Shown: in pieces, positions 61,146 through 64,000 of the stretch
Layout of the letters: the number at the start of each line of letters is the position of its first letter
Position numbering within the stretch: position 1 is the first letter of the stretch
NCBI GenBank assembly: GCA_022495005.1
Contig: JAGYXB010000106.1
Coordinates: forward strand, 62,001 to 126,000
DNA: 64,000 bases
Direction of reading: 5' to 3'
Source of the DNA: Rhyacophila brunnea
Lineage: Eukaryota > Arthropoda > Insecta > Trichoptera > Rhyacophilidae
Translations under genes and position numbers: made by a program
The notes under the pieces: model-generated
What the model saw: only the letters and a program-made list of their open reading frames with translations
What the model was told of the DNA's origin: nothing
Databases searched by the model: none

Positions 61146-62609
61146 TTAACCCTTTATAGGACAACTTTTTTTTTAAAGATATGTGGTTAATTTTTTTTAT
61201 GTGTTCTATATTCATTTTGATGAACAGAAAAAATATTTTTTTTTTTGAAAAATATATAGTTTTTTCGTAATTATCGATTTCCCAGCGGTCAGTTTTCTGA
61301 CCGGTGTCCATTTAGGTAAAAAAAAATATTTGTTCTCGGATTTTATTTTTAATAATAAAAACACAGGTTTTTAAGGAAAAAAATATAATTTCATTTATTT
61401 CTATAACAATAATAATTACTTTATTAATTTTATAGAAGTTTCTCAAAATAATAAACATTTCTTAGGCCTTGTTGGCTTTTTCTTTTGTTCAGATAATTGG
61501 TACGGCATAAAACACGGTATGCAAAGGGATACTTTGCAATTTGTTACTGAGCTTCGTATCACTTTCAGCGTAGTGCTGCAATAACCACATCTACGAAGTG
61601 TACATTTGAATTGATATCGTCAGGAAATGGAGGTCGACCAACCCTTTTTCGTGAAGTAAAAGATCCTATCAGCTGATCAGCCAACTTGTTTCTAAAGTGA
61701 AGATGTGTAATAGTTTTTTTTTCATTATCCAACACAGCTTGGTAATCTGTAATTCCTTCAAATAATCTCAGGAATGCGTCTTCACCCATGTCTTCAAGGT
61801 CTTTCGCACTAAAACTTCCGCTTCTCCCATTTTCCATACTCAGACAATAAAAAAAAAATTGTTCAGCAATATAGGCTTCTACTTATACATATAACATTCC
61901 ATAACTATTTTATTTCATTCTGAGATATGTATTTCAAAAAATTATTACGGTTTGAGTGAAAACAAAAACAATTATTTTTACCTGCGATTTTTATGGAAAT
62001 CATTTTTTCAAAGAATGACACATATCATCAAATAACTCGATAGCGACTAATTATCCACAAAAAATTACTAGTAATTATGAAAGTTCACTATATTGTTATA
62101 TGAAATTAGATGTATTGTGGTTTAGAAATTATTTTTATTGTCTATATTATGTAAATCAAAAAGGGTCCAAATTATACAATTTGAGGTTAGATTCTCGATA
62201 TGCCACTCAATAATTTTGTATTATTTTACTATAACACATACAATTTATAGGTGAAATACAAAAAACTATATATTTTTATGTATAGTATAAATGTACATAC
62301 TTTGTTTTCAGTAAACAAGTCACAATTTTCGAAAAACAAGAACTTAAAAACACTGTTGATGAAAAACTGGCAGCTATCATGTCGCTAAATGGACACCGGT
62401 CAGATAACTGACCAGGACACATTTTTCGTAATCTACTCAATATGTGCAAACTTCAGGGCGATTGGTCAGATTCAAGACCTCTGTGCGTTATCTGAGAATG
62501 ATTAAAACCCATAAGGGTGATTATAACTTGTAAAATTATAGAAATATAGACCTTAATGTTGCCGGTCTCAAAACTATCCGTTTTTCGCTTATGACCTATA
62601 AAGGGTAAA
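61146..62609 (-). mobile_element. piggyBac-like deletion derivative (1.46 kb)
   Basis: TTAA at 61146-61149, then tip ccctttatagg; the right tip (complement ccctttatagg) is followed by taaa at 62606-62609, a mutated TTAA. A second inverted block (tctgaccggtgtccattta at 61295-61315; complement at 62390-62410) lies inside. In the syndecan intron right of the exon at 60996. Confidence 0.78.
61565..61837 (-). pseudogene. piggyBac transposase remnant
   Basis: A 90-codon frame inside the TTAA element. Its middle (HFRNKLADQLIGSFTSRKR followed by VGRPPFPDD) matches the conserved block near the end of insect piggyBac-like transposase domains. An N-terminal-like start (MENGRSGSFSAKDLEDMGED) joins it directly, so the catalytic DDD core appears deleted. 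Not functional. Confidence 0.6.
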
Positions 62610-64000
62610 TAACATTTTTTTAAAGTGTTGCCGTATTTTTCTATACTAAAAAAAGTATATTACCACACGGAACAATTCTTGTTTTGAATCCTTCAACATT
62701 GTAGTATTTTTGGCTGTAGACATCACCTACTATGTATTTTTTTGGGAAATCAAAATTATAGAATTAAAAATTATAGGTAAGTAAGTAACCTATCTTAAAC
62801 ATTCCGTTAGAAAATATCGATAAAAAGAAACACCATATTGAAAAGGTACATACCCAGTTGGGAACTTTGCCTTTATACAGATATATTAAAAATAATTAGA
62901 AGGAGTAGGTAATATAGCGAAAAAAGATTAACCCGCTCACTCTCTGTATAGCATATCAAAGTAGAGCTTTTAAATCAGAAGATTATATTGTTGGGTAAAA
63001 CAGGGTTGACAACTATACGAAAATGAAGTTCGGTTCAAATTTATCTCAATTTTCAAAGCATTTTTATGACCTTAAAATAATGATATAAATATTGTATTAT
63101 GTTAATGTTATTTGCATGTTTATAAACTTTAAATATAATGCGAAAAATACCGCCTGCTTTCGTTAAATAGTAAATGTTTAAAAGATAAATGAAAGAACGG
63201 AAAATGATAAAATTACGATAATTTCTGGTAAATGAATTATTTTAGATAGGTAAATTATTTAGTAACTAGCATACTTACATTTAAAAATAAAGAGTTGGAA
63301 ATGTTGGAATCAAATAAACGAATACAAATTTTTGCGAAATAAATTTTGACCCATAGTAGAAAGAAGACCAGTTTTCACATGTATTTGATATTAGCTTATT
63401 AATGCGATGTTCGTACTTCGCAGGGAAGTCAGTGGAAAATGGAAGCTTTGTATGACGTGTTCTAATATTTAGTTTTTGGATATAAAAGTAACAATCACAA
63501 GTTATTATTTATAACAATACAGTTACAAATAATTAAATTACACACGAATTGTAACGTACATATCATTATGTCCTTTTAAATTTCGCGATACAATAAACAT
63601 ATAAAATATAATAATATGTTAAACTGATTAAATTTGATTAAAGATAATTACCATAGGAGATAAATGGCGAAAATTGTTGGCAGATTTTATACTAATGTAT
63701 AAATCGAACTCAATATCTTTATAACGTAAATATATTTTTTAAAACTTCAAACGGAATTTCCCATGCTGTCAAAAAAGACAAACAAATGACGCAAACGGTT
63801 AAAAACGAAAGACTTGCCTTTATTCACATTTTAACGATAAAAAACCCGCAGGCTTATCTGTCACTCTTGTAAGTCGTCAATCACCTTTCTTATACTAAAT
63901 GCCACGATAACGACCGAGCCTTTAGTCTTTATAGAGATAGATGTCGTTCGAAAATGTAATTTTGTATTGATTTCCTCAAAGCGTACCACGAAAATATGAC
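62610..64000. other. AT-rich stretch, probably syndecan intron
   Basis: No gene or recognisable repeat. It is assigned to the syndecan transcription unit only because the 5' exons of that gene are missing from the window. Confidence 0.4.

Overview
The window reads as AT-rich nuclear DNA of an insect. It has spliced genes with GT-AG introns from 0.1 to over 5 kb, TTAGG-type telomere-like repeats, an R1-clade LINE, and many MITEs. I cannot fix the order from this window alone. Four host genes can be assembled from exons whose reading phases match: a C2H2 zinc-finger gene (+, about 5.76-8.68 kb, 5' end not found), ribosomal protein L19 (-, 16.08-21.25 kb, complete, 201 codons), a peroxisomal acyl-CoA oxidase of the ACOX1 type (+, 22.26-44.60 kb, complete, 13 coding exons, 670 codons), and the 3' part of syndecan (-, 47.73 kb to about 61 kb, with 5' exons beyond the window).

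Layout. 0-4.6 kb: one R1-clade LINE whose 5' half is inverted relative to its 3' half (twin-priming structure), with a candidate 13-bp target duplication. 4.6-8.7 kb: zinc-finger gene. 8.7-15.7 kb: gene-poor, with a tRNA-type SINE, a mariner fossil, a pogo-type MITE, a 216-bp tandem duplication, a zinc-finger fossil, a dead RTE-type LINE and other MITEs. 16-21.3 kb: RpL19, whose 3.7-kb intron carries a TTAA-flanked element and a MITE. 21.3-22.3 kb: head-to-head promoter interval. 22.3-44.6 kb: ACOX, with introns full of transposons (LTR element nested in a TTAA fold-back element, mariner, pogo/Tigger derivatives, a 1.4-kb near-palindrome, a fold-back with a tRNA-like centre). 44.6-47.7 kb: tail-to-tail 3' ends of ACOX and syndecan. 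47.7-64 kb: syndecan; one intron holds an outer hAT element containing two other hAT elements, each with a perfect 8-bp duplication, one of which contains a further TIR element containing a LINE. A later intron holds a piggyBac deletion derivative.

How the genes work. ACOX carries out the first oxidation of peroxisomal fatty-acid beta-oxidation. RpL19 is part of the large ribosomal subunit. Syndecan is a heparan-sulfate-bearing membrane proteoglycan. The zinc-finger protein is probably a DNA-binding regulator. They do not form a pathway or operon. The notable content is the transposon record: several insertions can be ordered in time from intact target-site duplications.
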